A stretch of DNA of 64,000 nucleotides from NCBI RefSeq assembly GCF_032854445.1, contig NC_088295.1:73810028-73874027 (forward strand). The letters run 5' to 3'. A model generated the notes under the pieces. It made no database searches. It saw nothing but the letters and a program-made list of their open reading frames with translations, and had not been told where the DNA came from. Source of the DNA: Liolophura sinensis. Taxonomy: Eukaryota; Mollusca; Polyplacophora; Chitonida; Chitonidae. Shown piece by piece: positions 1 to 21,800 of the stretch. The translations under genes were made by a program, and so were the position numbers. The number at the start of each line of letters is the position of its first letter. Position 1 is the first letter of the stretch.

Positions 1-894
1 ATTTAAGAATATGATATAATGTCATTATCCATTTCAATTTAATTATTATTGTCATAAAGTATATTTGCATGAAATCATTGTTCAGAACCACTTGTAGTAG
101 GCTAAACCACTTTAACGTGCTTAACGCCAATTGTATCAGAAATCTGGAAAAATAAGTTGGAGATTAAATATATATATATACAGCATACAAAATTACCCAC
201 TGACTTTAAGGGAATTTAAGTTATTGAATTATTAATTTTTTGACTTGAAGTCTTATGAAGTATGGTAAGATACAATGATTAAAATCTCCAGCAACAGAAG
301 CTTACATGCCATCTTCGTAGTGTTAACCTTGCAATACCGACTCTTCCTGTTTGTGGCACCTCTATGATTGTGGTCTAAATAAAGAAAGTGTCGGAAAATT
401 GTGATTTGTCTGTGAAGTAAACAGTCCTATGTTTTGTTTATATGAGCAGTGATCTGACAAATGTTCATTTCTTTCCCCTTGGCTGCGCTGTACAGAAAGT
501 TATTGTAAAAAAAAATCAACCGTCGGGCAGAGTCACTGCCAACACCCTGTGTCTCTAACTGAGAAACGCCATATCGCTCTTTACTAGGCTACCGGGACTA
601 TAAAATTTCACATTGCTGCGAGCCCCTGCAGGTACAGTCCCCTTTGAAGTCAACTTTTATGACCGGCTAATATTCAATGGTCAAATATATGCGGTCAGTT
701 TTATTGCTATTTCGCCACGCATCACTAACCCTCTTTGGACTAGCAGCTGCTTGTGAAAAGCCGAGGTATAAAAAGACATAAGTGTTGTGATTTTCTCCTT
801 TCTGTCTTGTTACAGTTATTATTTCTCTATAGCAACGAAAAGTCGATTGAAGTTTTTCGGCAAAGGTGGTACTCTAAGTCAACTTTGACACAGT

Positions 895-967
895 CAATGC
901 CGTCCGCTAACTCCGCCTAATAGCTCTATAGAGTTCATTTAAGGCCACGTTCTAAAGGACGGCATTG
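895..967. repeat. 11-bp perfect inverted repeat around a short palindrome
   Basis: CAATGCCGTCC (895-905) and GGACGGCATTG (957-967) are exact reverse complements, 51 bases apart. The spacer contains the palindrome CTCTATAGAG. It could form a stem in DNA or RNA. No known RNA family is recognised. Confidence 0.4.
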
Positions 968-1038
968 TTCCCTCGTGAACGGCTTGAACGAAACGTCTAT
1001 TTACACGAGTAACGACGAATCTTCGCAGAATACCTGAC

Positions 1039-1076
1039 AATGGTATAGAGACCCAGCATTGCGTCTCAGTACCAAT
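1039..1076. other. Small hairpin
   Basis: TGGTA and GAGAC pair with GTCTC and TACCA around a 10-base loop, with a symmetric 2-by-2 internal loop. Together with the nearby inverted repeat, it makes this part of the window unusually structured. The stem is too short for a microRNA precursor. Confidence 0.3.
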
Positions 1077-3408
1077 TACCATTGTGGCGGTAGAGAGCAC
1101 GAAAGAAAAGGCGAGACAGGCTTTGGTGATTATATCTGGGCAATAATTGTTTTACAACTGTTTCCAAGCGTTCAGTGACGAATGTCAATTGGCAGATTTC
1201 ACTCCAGGGCACTCTACCCAACTTACTGCACTTCGTCGCCAGAGCCGTTGAAAATCGTGCTGGCCAACAATTGTCCGGAGCCGCTTAAGGGCACTACCAC
1301 TCTATTGCGAAGGGCGGCTTCTTTAAACCGTGAAAGGCTGTTACGGAATGTTAACAATGCGTGTACACGAAGTCAATTCGCGGACATCAATAAAAAGATC
1401 AAAGGCGTTTTGGTCAGAGGCGGTAGGTCTGTGTCCAGCATTGCTTCATCGAACAGACATACTCTCCACTGGCCGAAACAGCAACCTTTCTCTATTTCAA
1501 CACTCGTCGAGTTTGCCATATCTTAATTGTGTCTATTTCAGCACCGTTCTGACCACTTGGACTGGAAGAGGTCAGTCTGTGGCCGTCTTAAACAATGCGT
1601 CTTCCACACTCAAGTGCTCTTGTCAATACCATCAGAAGCAGGAGCCAGACAAGAGTGACAGGGAAAACAGCTGGATGGAAGGCGCGGGGGCACGGCAAAG
1701 CTGAGGGTTGGCAAAGGGGCCTGCTTGAACGTCCACTATTTCTGCACTTGGGGAATGGCAATAAAAGTCAAGAAGTGCCTGGCCGGGAGGATCAAAAGAG
1801 ACGTTAACAGCAGATGTAATGACTCTTGTCAGTCCGTAGCTGTTTTCACAAAGAGCAGTACAAGATAAAATCATAGAAACCAAGTTGGTTGTGAGTTAAA
1901 ACCAGGGGGATGGCAATGCAAATTTCCAGCCAGAATAAGCTTAACCATGAACCATGAAATATAACCATAGCCTTGTATCTCGCTTCCAGTAAAAAAGCGA
2001 ATTTACTGAAAAATATTTACAATAAAAGTATGAAAGTTTAACATTGCCACAGTGATTAACTTTATTTAATAATTTGACATGCATGAGGTTTTAAATTTAT
2101 TATTTTTTTTCTCAATTTTTCTTTTAATATTTACTTCAACTGACAGCTTTCAAATCCTGAAAGGGTGATGTTGCCTGGATATCAACATCTGCCGTGCAGA
2201 GAAATCATACATAACAGAATCAGTGCTGACTTTTAAATCTTTTATTCAACGACAAACTCACATATCACTGTTTGGATGTAACTTCGTTGTCTGGGCGGTT
2301 GTTCTTTTTATTTTGGGGTGTTTTTTTCTGGATTTCAAGAGAACTTCTTGCTACATTGTGTGGTTGTGATCTTGCTTCCCTAGGCCCTCTTTTGGATTAC
2401 CGCTGCGTTCCGTGCATACTGCCCAGTTCCGGCTGAGACGGGCGTCCTATAGTCCCCCGGGGGAAACTCTCTTCTTGTGTCTAAAACAAGCAAAACCATC
2501 TTAAGAAAAACAGGAAAATGTATTTCTTTACTTCCTCCCAATGTCTTTTTTCGTAGAGAACTCTATGGGATTATCACATGTCTCTTACTACCATTACAAT
2601 CCTGCTTTACGTGCGCACCCCTAGAATTTCAGAATAATCTAAAGATCGACTGGGTAATAAACAATCGCCTTTCTGCTCCTCTACTCGGAGTCCAAATTAA
2701 ACCCGACATCGAATATCTCATAATGTAGGACAGCATCAAATAAAATAAACTCCGGGCCGACAAAGAATTATTTCCCAATAAATTGTTCTTTCTTGGTCTG
2801 AGATGAGAATTAAATCCACTGAGATCTCTGAGTTAACATGCATGCCCAGCATCAGGTTGTTTACAGAAATATGCTGACTTTCCGCAATGTTATTTCCCTA
2901 TCTTAAATAATTTCATATTTTCCGTAAGCAATACCTCAGTAGCATATGACAGAATTATTTCAAAATGATATTTCCTACGCTATCGTCGAGTTTCCAACTA
3001 ATTAAAATAAGACCGAATTTCTGTCGGCTTTATGGGTTGCATGGATTTTTTTTATACAGTGACGATGATGTTTTTGGAAACAGATATAATTTTTATCATA
3101 TGGAAAGATAAAATCAAACATATACATTTATCGAAGCAACATACATGTAATACAACTGTCTCAAAAGTTTATTTTTAATTTTAGTGAAATCTAATAGCCA
3201 GATTTTGCTTTAAATGCTACAGGAGAGTCATCATTAAAAAGGACCTGCAACACTTCCAAAATCCCTGCGCAGAATTTGTCCGTCTTTTGCTCGTCACATT
3301 ATGTGTTACTAATAAACTGTAACATGTTTACTTTCTTCTCATTATATATCGATTGTGCGCGCTTAATAAAAAACACAACGTCCTAAAACCTATGAACGTG
3401 CGACTTAT

Positions 3409-3438
3409 CCCCCCCCCCCAACCCCACCCCTCCACCCC
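3409..3438 (-). other. G-quadruplex-capable run on the minus strand
   Basis: A run of eleven C is followed by three further runs of four C, spaced by 1-4 bases. The minus strand therefore has four or more G-runs with short loops, matching the usual G4 pattern. Confidence 0.6.
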
Positions 3439-4231
3439 GACCTCTCCTTCCGGGACAACAATGAGGAAATATGTACCAAACGGTATATACGGCTTGGACG
3501 TTGGTGATCCGGAGAGACAATAGTATGGTGGCCATGATACTACGGAGTCTCGCCGAGAAACACAGATCAGCGTTGTTGCGTCTAAACCGCCTGTCGCCGG
3601 CTCATTTGTATCGTACAGAATTTATTAAGTTGCAGTGACACGGACAGCAGTATCATTTTCTTCCTGAAAGGTCCTAAGGCAAATTGCAATTGCTGGAAAA
3701 TTTATGGCAGCAATAATGCAGTGGCTAGGACACTTGCGTACGGGTGCAGATGTTTGGCAAATTATCCCGAATAGCACTGTGGGCATAACGTGGTTATATA
3801 GAGTAAATATACACTGTATATTAATGAATCTTTGAAGTTGTCACGATTAAGGTGTTTTGTTTAATGTTTAAAGTAAAATACATCAAATGCAGCACAAAGC
3901 AATCTGTGAAGCTTGACTAATTTGTAACAGACATTTCTCTTATCCTACATTTTTTTTTCTAATTAACAACGATTATTCACAGTGTTCAGTTTCAAAACAG
4001 TTTTGAAATTAAGCAATATTTCCGTTACATAGGAGAAAAAAGTGTTCAAACTCAAACTCGCCCATGTGCGAAATAGTAATATGCAAAATGGTGGAAAAAA
4101 CACATAAGTAGTTCAAATCAAAATAAAACAAACGAAAACAGACGTATCTCTTTTTACAGGAAACTCTGTGATAAAGTCACGCCCCGGCGTAAGACAAAAT
4201 GAGTTACGTCGTATAGTGCGTGCGCACTAAT

Positions 4232-4712
4232 TTATTGTATGATTCCAGCAACACGCGATATCTGGTGCGCCATTTGTTCTCCGCTGCCCAAAGGAAACAT
4301 AAAATGGTCATAAAATGTGCTCGGAAAATGTAGAAGGAGTTTGGAAAATGCTAGTTTCCGCATACTTGGAAGTGCTTTTACCAGTAAATCAAGCTTTTCT
4401 TTAAACGAAACTTCAAATAGGATTTCTGCGTGTCGTAAAGACAGTAGTTTGATAGCATGGTCTGATCTCGACGGGAACATATAACCGCCTTGCAGAAAGA
4501 GATCTTTGCATATATACGAAGCTAGTGTCATAGTTGTCCAGTTGTCTAATATCGTCAAGGGTAGTTAGACTATACTCAGGGCATATCCACATAAGGGATA
4601 ATATTTTGTTAAGTATTGCAGGCGTCGGGATACTCGCAAAGTGAGCCTCATGGGGTTTATATGTCTCAACGAAATCGCCATTATAAAGCCACTCAAACAC
4701 TGAACAGCTCAT
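4232..4712 (-). pseudogene. Possible decayed protein-coding fragment, frameshifted
   Basis: Two minus-strand open frames, 4413-4712 (99 codons) and 4232-4558 (108 codons), overlap in different frames. Their composition is more protein-like than most frames in this window, with few simple runs and alternating charged and hydrophobic residues such as KEKLDLLVKALPSMRKL. A single frameshift in the overlap would link them. No domain is recognised and there is no clear splice or promoter signal. It may be a piece of a retrocopied gene or chance. Confidence 0.2.
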
Positions 4713-7039
4713 TCCTGCTCATTTCTTCCACGTAAAATCTCACAAACACCAATTTGATGGTAGATCTTAAATTTCAATTCCTGTAGCTGCCAGGAAGATA
4801 TACGAATCATAGAACACTCACAAGGTAAGTAAATTATTTTTAAAAAAAGTAACAGAGAACAAGGTGGGGTTGGTGGAGATTTTAATGTTTCTTGATTGAA
4901 AAAAAATGACAAAAAAAAAAATGCCGAAAAAGAAAAGTAAGACGTGTATGCGGGTCAGCTATTAAAGAAGCGGAATAAACCGTACGGGAAGCAAAGTGAT
5001 ATTTCCAGTAGAAGGCAGCATACATGGGGGAGAGTTCTCGAAAGCAGGGTAACATGGAAATAAATCGCCATTTGCGTCGTCAGGGCTTTGTTGTATTGCT
5101 TGTCGTAGACTGCAGGATGCTGATGTGGAATCAAGCACCTAGGTATAATGAGCGTAAGCCAATCCACCAAACACGATTCTCGGCTAAATGGTTGATGATT
5201 TACAACTGATTATTATACGTCTAATTGAAACGACTGGCACGTCTCTGGTGCGGTGGCCTAACGCACGGCCCCTGGATATCCCCAGTGTTCCACCATATTT
5301 ACGAGTTCGTGGCCTCATATTTCGCAAATATTTCATCTCAGTGCGGTTCGATTTATAATGAGCTCCTTTTTCTCTACCAAACTTTTTACTTTAGGAACTT
5401 TTTTTTGTCATGCTGTCAAAAAGGAAAGTAAACATATGTTCTTTTAGACAAATGCTTATAATAATGTATACACACGTCACAAAACCACTACTATCGACAG
5501 ATAGCCTATATCTATATATGACCTATATCATGTGAATCACAGTTGTTCGTCTGTATTTTTTTTTATATTATGTAGAAAATAGATTTTGGCTACACTGTAA
5601 CAAACCTTTTAGACATTTTCATTTTTATCTTACAGAGCGACTTGAAGATTTGTCTGCCAAACTTCAGAATGCAGGTATTGTAATGTTTTACTCAATTACA
5701 AACATCTGAGAGCTGTTAATTACTGAGAAAATAATTATATTTGGTCGAGGCTTTTAAGGTGTTAATAGTTTTCATGGAAGTCTCCTGATTAAAACTATCC
5801 AGTCTCGTTTGTTGATCGATATGTAATGTGCAATCTGTCTTAGAGAAAAAACCTGTATGGACTTATAAATTAGCGCATTTTTCCCAGCCCATGGGAGTAT
5901 AAGGGGGTAGGGATAGATGATATTGGAGCTGAGGGACACAAATTCCGCAGTGATAACGTTGTTGTTGATTATAATTCAGATACTATATGTACTGCATTGA
6001 GCATACATGGCGAAGTAATGCAAAACTTTTTTTGTGACAAATATGATGTCAACGATGACATCAACAATCATCATGAAGTAAGTATTGAGTATGCCATTTG
6101 AGTAGATTTATGCGCATAAAAGGTTATGCACAATATTAACGAGCATTTCTTATTACTTACTTGTGGGGTAATTGTTGATGGGTGCTGATACTATTGACAA
6201 TGTTTTAAATATGTGTTGAGCATTACGTTTTGATAGTAAGCCAGGCTTCAAATCCACTTCGTATTATATTGTTTTGTTTATCTCTCAAACTTGTGTCACA
6301 GGTAGCCGGTTCTATATGTATGCATGGGTATGAGCTGTGGTATCTAGTCAATGATTTAATAAACATTGACGAATCTTAAGTAAATCCAAGGAGTAAATTT
6401 CTAAACAACTGGTAAAGTTAATTGCTGTTTTGCAAAAATTGATCTCCATATTTCTGGATTTATCATCTGAGGCCATAAACAAGGACAATATATGTTTTAA
6501 AAACATTTGAGACTTGCTTAAATGGTTTCAATTATTGTGAAAACTTTATGGCTCATTACAACTTTTTTTTCACCTTACACGGATTTTGAGTTTTTATGTC
6601 TTCAGAACGAGGGTAGACTAATGATACAGTAGATAAAATCGTTATATATCTATATATGGTCAAAGGGAAGTAACTCTGAAATATGCATTGCTGTACTTTT
6701 TGGTGTTGTACCAGTCACACCATTGTGGGTGTATTGTGCGTCATCGAACGACTTACCTGTATGTAGGGGCATGACAACGTTCTCCATTTGTACACGGCTG
6801 GCTGGGTCGAATAAGAACCGCCGTTGTCGGAAAGTTAATGCCCCATTCAGGGTTGGCTTATACCGCAACGTAAATTCTCTGACCACTTCGTGCGTTTTAA
6901 TTGCGCTCGGTGTCGTCCAGTTGAATCTAAATTTCTTACAAGTCGACAATTAGCATTGTCATATGCAATCAGCCAATTCAATCTGCCACATCACAAAGTC
7001 AGACTGGCCGGTCAATAATTTGCCGTCGTGCGCACAAAA

Positions 7040-7540
7040 AATCGATTTACACAAACAACGAATTCGTTGGTTGAAGCATCAATCTGAACACTAAAGATTC
7101 GTTCGCTGATACACAATCATTTGTCACTAAAAAAAAAGTTGTTAGTCGAAACACCAACGACTGGTTACTCGACACATCATGCAACGACTGTTCAGACAAA
7201 ACACCAACGATTTGTTAGGCGAAACAACAATCATTTGTTAATTCAGTTGCTTTCACACGTTTCGATTAGTCCTTTCAACTTGTGAAGTTCTTGGCGGTTT
7301 GACGGACGAAAATAGGAAGAAATCTATTCGAGTCACAATCTCATTGTGCTATTGAACGAATTCTGCTAATGGTAAGAAATTTAACGCTTGTCCTAATTTT
7401 TCGACTAAACGAATTCAACCTGCCGATACGACAAATGGAACCGTGTGAATGCTCTAAAGCCCCAATGATTCGTCACCCCAATAGAAATCATTCGTTAGTT
7501 GAACTTCAGAATCATTTGTTAGTCTAATCACCAATCAGCT
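7040..7540. repeat. Degenerate 23-27-bp repeat block
   Basis: Words such as ACACCAACGATTTGTTAGGC, CAACGACTGGTTACTCGAC and AATCATTTGTTAGTCTAATC recur at 7050-7230 and again at 7460-7530, about 23-27 bases apart. A middle part (7235-7440) lacks them. It could be a decayed minisatellite or the ends of an unknown transposable element. Confidence 0.5.
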
Positions 7541-7697
7541 CATCACTAAACCTACGGTTCAGATTGATGTAATGCATATAAGATGAAATCTACTAACACA
7601 AACTGAAATATTGTTCGTTACTTTTATCTTAAGACGTATAGCCCATTTCATACACAAGTCAAATCCCGTGATTTCCACCACTGATAAAAGTGGTGTT

Positions 7698-7764
7698 TTG
7701 ATTGATGATTTATGTGACTGATGTCTAACGCCGTTCTCGAGAATTTTTCACTTACATGACGGAG
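7698..7764 (-). mobile_element. Degenerate SINE tail
   Basis: TTGATTGATGATTTATG, CTAACGCCGTTCTCGAGAAT and TTTCACTTACATGACGG match the minus-strand tail of the common SINE with several changes. Confidence 0.5.
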
Positions 7765-7769
7765 GATAG

Positions 7770-15714
<7,945 letters not shown>

Positions 15715-15856
15715 TGTTTGATTTATTTCGTTCGTGTTTAACGCCGTACTCAAGAATATTTCACTTATACGAAGACTGCCAGCATGGTGTTGGGAGGAAA
15801 CCGAACAGAGCTCTGAGGAAACCCACGACCATCCACAGGTTGCTGGGACAGGACTG
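15715..15856 (-). mobile_element. Partial SINE
   Basis: In minus orientation it contains AACGCCGTACTCAAGAATAT, TTCACTTATACGAAG, CCAGCATGGTGTTGGGAGGA and AACCCACGACCATCCACAGG, the family's 3' two thirds. The head is lost. Confidence 0.75.
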
Positions 15857-18800
15857 AGAAGAAACTAATGAATAGTTCAGATGTAAATTATACTGCAAAA
15901 TCCTTCCTCAGAGGGCACTCTTTGTACTCTTTGTTCTCTTAGCTCTGATCTCGCTAAATTTAAAATGTAACGCTTTTATTGAATCTATAACCGCTTTAAA
16001 CATCTACTATCCCACGAAAGGAGATTTATTGATCCTGCCGCCTACACTGCATATGAATCGCTGGTGAGAATAATCCGTCGACGACGCTGTTGCAGTCGTT
16101 TCGCAGATCATTTATCTTATGCATATATTGTATGCATATCTATACATCAGACGTGGAAAAGTTCGTCACAAAACTGTCGAACGTCGGTGGTTTACCGGTC
16201 TCCCCCACCCATAAAACTAACCACCATGCTACAAGTAAAAACCGTTCTTGACAACGTCGTTTAACAAAATCAAATAAATAAAAGATTGTTATGTGTGCAT
16301 TAAAATAATGTCCTTGTTTCAAATCCCGATTGAACTATATCTATTTGACTTTGAATATATACGTCTGTATATAGGTGTATGTGTGTTTGTGTGTCGAACA
16401 AAATCTGTCCCCAGGTGTTTTAGTTCTGTACGTCGGGATCTTTCAGTTAACATAGAAACCTGTTCTGACACTGTAAATCACTTTGCTTACATACAAACTG
16501 ACAGGGGTAACATTTGTTGTCACTTGTAATGCTTACTTTGTGTTTAGCTGAAAAGTAGATTAAGTTTAGGTAAACTCTGTCGCTGTACCAAACAAGGTAC
16601 TGCTGTCTTTCAGAGGTGTGAAGTACGACAGTGTCCCCTGATGGTAGAGGAATAAAGCTGAAATTGTGAAGCAGCGGGATGTAAACGTCACATTTTGTTA
16701 CGCATACTTTCCGCAGAACGCCATGGGTTATGATTACTTGTAAAATTTTCCTCAAGATATAAATAAAAATGCATGATAATTTTAACCCATCTTAAGCTGA
16801 ATTAAATTTTTGTCGACGAAGTAATGATTAAATACGCCTACATTATAAACGCGTAAATCACCAACGTGTACGTTTCGTGCAGCTTTAGAAGTGAGGGTGT
16901 CAAATGAAATATATTTGGGCTTTTGTTAGGTCAATTTGATTTCCTTGCAGATGTAAATTTATTGTAGCAGATATCACAATACACATAGACTAATGTACCT
17001 CACTAGATTAGCAGCATCATCAAAACCACCATCCCATGTCTCATGTGGCCTTTGTGGAAATAAGTGGTCGACGAAGCTCGTGCTTCACGTTAAATAGTAG
17101 TGGGTTTCCCCCAGCACTCGATAAAACCGATCACGATCGTAAGTGAAAAGTTCTGATTATGGCGTTAAACAATAAATAAAGCAATACTGAAATATGAACA
17201 ACGTTCTCTACAAGACCTGGCGCTTTCGCTACGAGATCTTGTTTCAGCCAGGTCACTTTTATCTTCAGATAAGTGCTATGATTATGACAATGTCGCTGAT
17301 GTAAACACAACAGTTATGTGAACAAAGCCACATATGGTCACGTGGCTTCACTTAGAATTTATATTCAGCAATTATTCATTGCTGTGTTTATGTATTATTC
17401 GGAATGGATAGGCGGACGGTAACCAGAGAGTACAATTGGACCTTTCTTGGAAAGCAAATCCATTATACTTCGTCCTGATGTTGCAAAAATGTTGTAACAG
17501 CTTGACAGGCTTGCTATAAAACCACTCAAAAGCACTTGAATCAACGCCCATCCATGTGAGAGAAATAACAAAATTCCAAAGTATATTCTAATTAATGAAG
17601 AGACACTAACTACCCACTATTTGGGCTTACGGGTGTAAAGCGAAACGAGTTATTCTGCTTATCATACTCTGTGGTAATGCAAATATCCATTGCTCATATG
17701 GCTGGAAGAAACAGCGCTAGTGGATTGTCTCCTGATCCCCGGGTTGATTGCAATGCTTATCTGACCAGAACGTGATCCTCAAAATATGATCGCAATGATG
17801 CGTGGCGGGTCTGGCTTTAAACTGGCTGCAGACACCATGGCATGATAACGTTCACAGTCTTTTCTGTACCACGAGGACGCTACTTAGACAAAAGCACATA
17901 AACTTCGGAAGTCATATTCTCCTTCAACGGCGTGTTGCGAACTTGATCTGTAAACGTAAAACATAATCCGCCCCGATCATAGATGGTTTACGATGAAACT
18001 AGAGAGCCTGTTCTCCTTTGACGTTATGGGCGCTGCTATTGCATGGTCTTGTTCTGAAGGGTCTGGTGACACATTTGTCGGACGAATACCCGAATTATCA
18101 TTAGGAAAAAGTGGATGTTTTGTTTATGTGGACACCATGCATCATCAGTGTCATAAATCAGGCTCCTTAGCCTGACAATGGCGTGTAATATATGTCGCCA
18201 AGAGTCGGGCAATGGCGTGTGGTCAGCAGTCTGCAGCACAAGGCGGAATCTTAGTGTCCCTTGACTGCTTCGGTGTGGTTAACGTTGGGTAGCTGTCATC
18301 TTTCTTTGAATGAAAGCTGTAGGTTTGCGTTTAATATTACAGATATAGTCCAATTTTTGTGCATTAAAATGAAATATTTTCTTGGAACATTCATTCACCC
18401 ATCTGAGGCTAATTAGGACAGATGGTAACGGATGATACGTCACTTGTTTCGATCATTTAACGATCTGTTAAAAATCAAGCTTTCCAAGAAGATTAATTGC
18501 TACCGTTGCTATTCTATACGATATTTTATCGTACGTAGCGTATATACTGCCCCAGCGGTTTACTCACAAGTCAAAAAGCGGAAATTGTGTGATCTTGTTC
18601 ACGAAAGGTTTGGCCTCACTGATCGAAGAGTGGATCGTAAACGGTAGATCAAAGTGCGCAAGTAAATTAGGGCCAAACTTACACCTGCGAGACCCTTTGA
18701 ACTGCAGTATCTCGATTAGATCTCAATGGATGCTGACGCTATGAGCAACGGCACGGTTTGTGTATGGCCGGTGAGTTTATCAAAGGCGAAGAGATAACCC

Positions 18801-21800
18801 GTAGCTCTGCAAATTTTAACCATAATGAAAAACACTCAATGAGCCCGTATTTAAAGTATTTAAGGTTGAAAAGAGAAAGGATTAAAAGTTCAACACTTTG
18901 TCAGACGTTCTGTTAACCGAACAATGGCTAACAAAAGAGAAACGTCATCAATTCAGGAATGTTTCGAATTATTTCTTTAAGCTTCTGGTGTTCAATAAAG
19001 TCCAAAGAAAGTATAATTATGATAATCGCTTTAACATTTCTTTAACAGGTAAGGTATGACCCGCTATGGAATTTTCGCTTACATAAATGCAACACTATGG
19101 TGTTCTCACCTAAAATTTCCGTGACTATCAATTTCACACACAATGAACACAGATTTACTTGCTGTGTAAGAAAAGAAACAGAAACCATAAACATACAGTA
19201 ACGGCAATATTTATTATAAAATATACACAGATCTTATTTTATAATTTGTTTTAACGTTGTCCGGTCTTGAACAAGTGCTCATACTTTGTGTAAAGAAAGT
19301 GTGATGTATACTTACCCTACCTGTCTACCATGTTTTATTATACAACTTCGTGATGTTCCATGAAAACTCTGTGTTCATTTTCCTTGTAATACGTTCGGCC
19401 TGAAAACAGAATGCGGGAGTTATAAGAGTTTCACACTCAACTCATAGAGAATTAGCTCGGTGTACCCCACCGTTATCTAAATTGATTCTCTATGGGGGTC
19501 CGGAACACGTCACTAGCTCTGATATCAATTTATTACCGGATTTTACAGAAGAGTTCCGATTAGGGGGAGGAACCTACATAACCTCTCTCCGTGAAGTAGA
19601 GATTTGGGATTCTCCGTTCGTGGTTTTAAACCAGAGCTTTTAGTAACGTAAATGATACTATCTTGTTAAGCAGCTGTAATTTTTCGCATCCTAAGTAGGC
19701 GATGATCACAGTCCAGCCATAGATGCTTTGGCGGGTCCTTTGTGCTGTGATTTTAATCAATACAAATAACTAGCCACAGCCGAAGACGTAGACTGCACAT
19801 TAAGGTGTAAATGACGTCAATGTGTAATCAAAAACTTAAAATTAAATGGAATCAAACCTGAGCAGCGGCTTCCTCTTGGCTCCTATCTCCACAAAGTTGT
19901 GTTAACCGGCCAAGATTTATGAACCTTACCCCAGCGGATGAAAATGAACACGAGACAACAAGTAATTGAATTTAGATAAAGTTTCTTTGAAAAAAGTTCT
20001 GAAAGAAGTAATTAAAACTCTGAAAGGAGATAAGAGCACACGGGAACACGTAATGGTATATATAAATTGTCCTCCTAACGACCTTCGGACATGTTCTCGC
20101 TTTCGCAGCTATTGTTCTAAAGGAACCCCCATATGGTGGTGTGGATTAAACTTACATATATGGACATAAATTTGTGGACAGGACACCCGAGCTAGATACC
20201 AAACCGCATAAATTACTCATCGGGATTTTAACTTCATTTGAGCAGTGTGGTAAGAGGGGAAACATGTCATTTCAATCCACGTCAGCAGAGGGCAGGGAAA
20301 TATCATGATGCTATTCCAGTCACCCACGTCAGTTGTTTCAAAGTCTATCCATCATACACCATATACAGTGCCGCACATTGGTTTATACCTTTGTACCTTT
20401 ATTTCTTACGTAACCAAGCTCAATTACAAACGTAAATTATAAGGGAATCAGAATTAAAGATACGTGGCAAATAAAATAAAATGGATAAGATTTGCGATCA
20501 TCCCACCATCAAAAATTGGTCACCAATGCCGTACAACTTGATTTCGTGTCACGGTTATATTTTACTTACGATTACCCTTTTTTGCTCAGGTATATTACAG
20601 GTTGTTTACCAGAGACCAGTGGTTCAACACCTCTTCAGGTAAATCCTTCTGGGGCAGTTTTGGTATTACTTCGAAAATTATAAGGTTAGGAAAACCAGTA
20701 AAACGTCAGCGCAATGCGGTGTTAAATCCCTACAAGGAAGCAAGTAATATATGGGAGCCGAATTTCCTAAAAGGCACACAAATTTCACGCTCTTGTCACA
20801 AGGAGCTAATCATGACGATTACAAAAAAGCCATAGATGGGTGGAGAAGGCTATGCTGTAACGGTTCTTCAGGCGGATAATTGGTGGAATGGACAGAGGTT
20901 TTAACCGTCGCCATAATCAGCCGGTGTTTACGAGGCGGCAGAGTTTATGGGATTCCCCGTGGAACATTAAGTTAGGACAGATAAACACCTTGGAGTCTTC
21001 CCAGTCGCTGATCCTTTGGTAGAAGGGGTATGAGTTATTAATAAGTGAAGTCTGGAAAAACTTCTATACCGTCTATCGTATAGAGTATCCAAAGATGTGG
21101 CCAATTACAACACGTTGCGTAAGGACACTAATCTTCTTTGGGAGTGATTTCCGCGGTAGCCGTGTGGACTGCGCTACTTTATGCAATACTACAACGCGGG
21201 TGGGAAGACAGTGTGTAATACAGGCCACAGCGATGCGCTTTCCGTTTGCTTTATATTACAAGTTATCACAAAACTGATTAGACACTGGACAGTTGTGTCG
21301 TTGCTGTCGTTCTCGGATCTCAGTCTCTGCTCGCTGAAGACACTCATTCTCACACTCTGTCAGATGTGCGATTGTGGTAAGTCGGCAAACACTGTCTCTG
21401 TATATTGTTTTATCTGTTCCCAATGGGGTGTATTAAACATGTCACCCGTATTGCCCCGAGGCCTAGGTCTACTGTACGAAGCGTGCCTTTTGGTTTCATC
21501 CTTTACGCTGTGTAGGGATGGTTTTGGAATTCGTATGTAAAACTATACTTACTTCAGCGAGCAATTCTTGAGGCTTTTTAAACAAAGGAAACTTTAATAA
21601 ACAATTATTACGCTTGTAATAATTTAAATTCGAATGCCCTTCCGAAATGCAATCTGCTTGCTGTTTATATTATCTATGTGTATACTATAATATTTTGAAA
21701 TAAATATGTCAAGCAATGTCAGGTGTGAGATATCAACGTGCTCATGACAGATTTTTCGGGCATTTTATGGGTGTGACTGATTTACTGTAAGTTTATGAAC

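Larger units (their letters stand above)
1..7039. other. Upstream non-coding DNA
   Basis: Apart from the inverted repeat, hairpin, C-run and possible decayed fragment listed separately, this is AT-rich DNA with short unconnected open frames. The part from about 500 to 1800 is less AT-rich and contains a TATAAAAA string near 767, but no credible exon follows it. Confidence 0.6.

Noticed and set aside
767-774. TATAAAAA as a promoter
   Set aside because: No exon, donor or coding frame follows at a sensible distance, and such strings are common in AT-rich DNA.
17204-17266. Stem GACCTGGC with GCCAGGTC as a microRNA precursor
   Set aside because: Only 8 paired bases around a 26-base loop, too short for a precursor.
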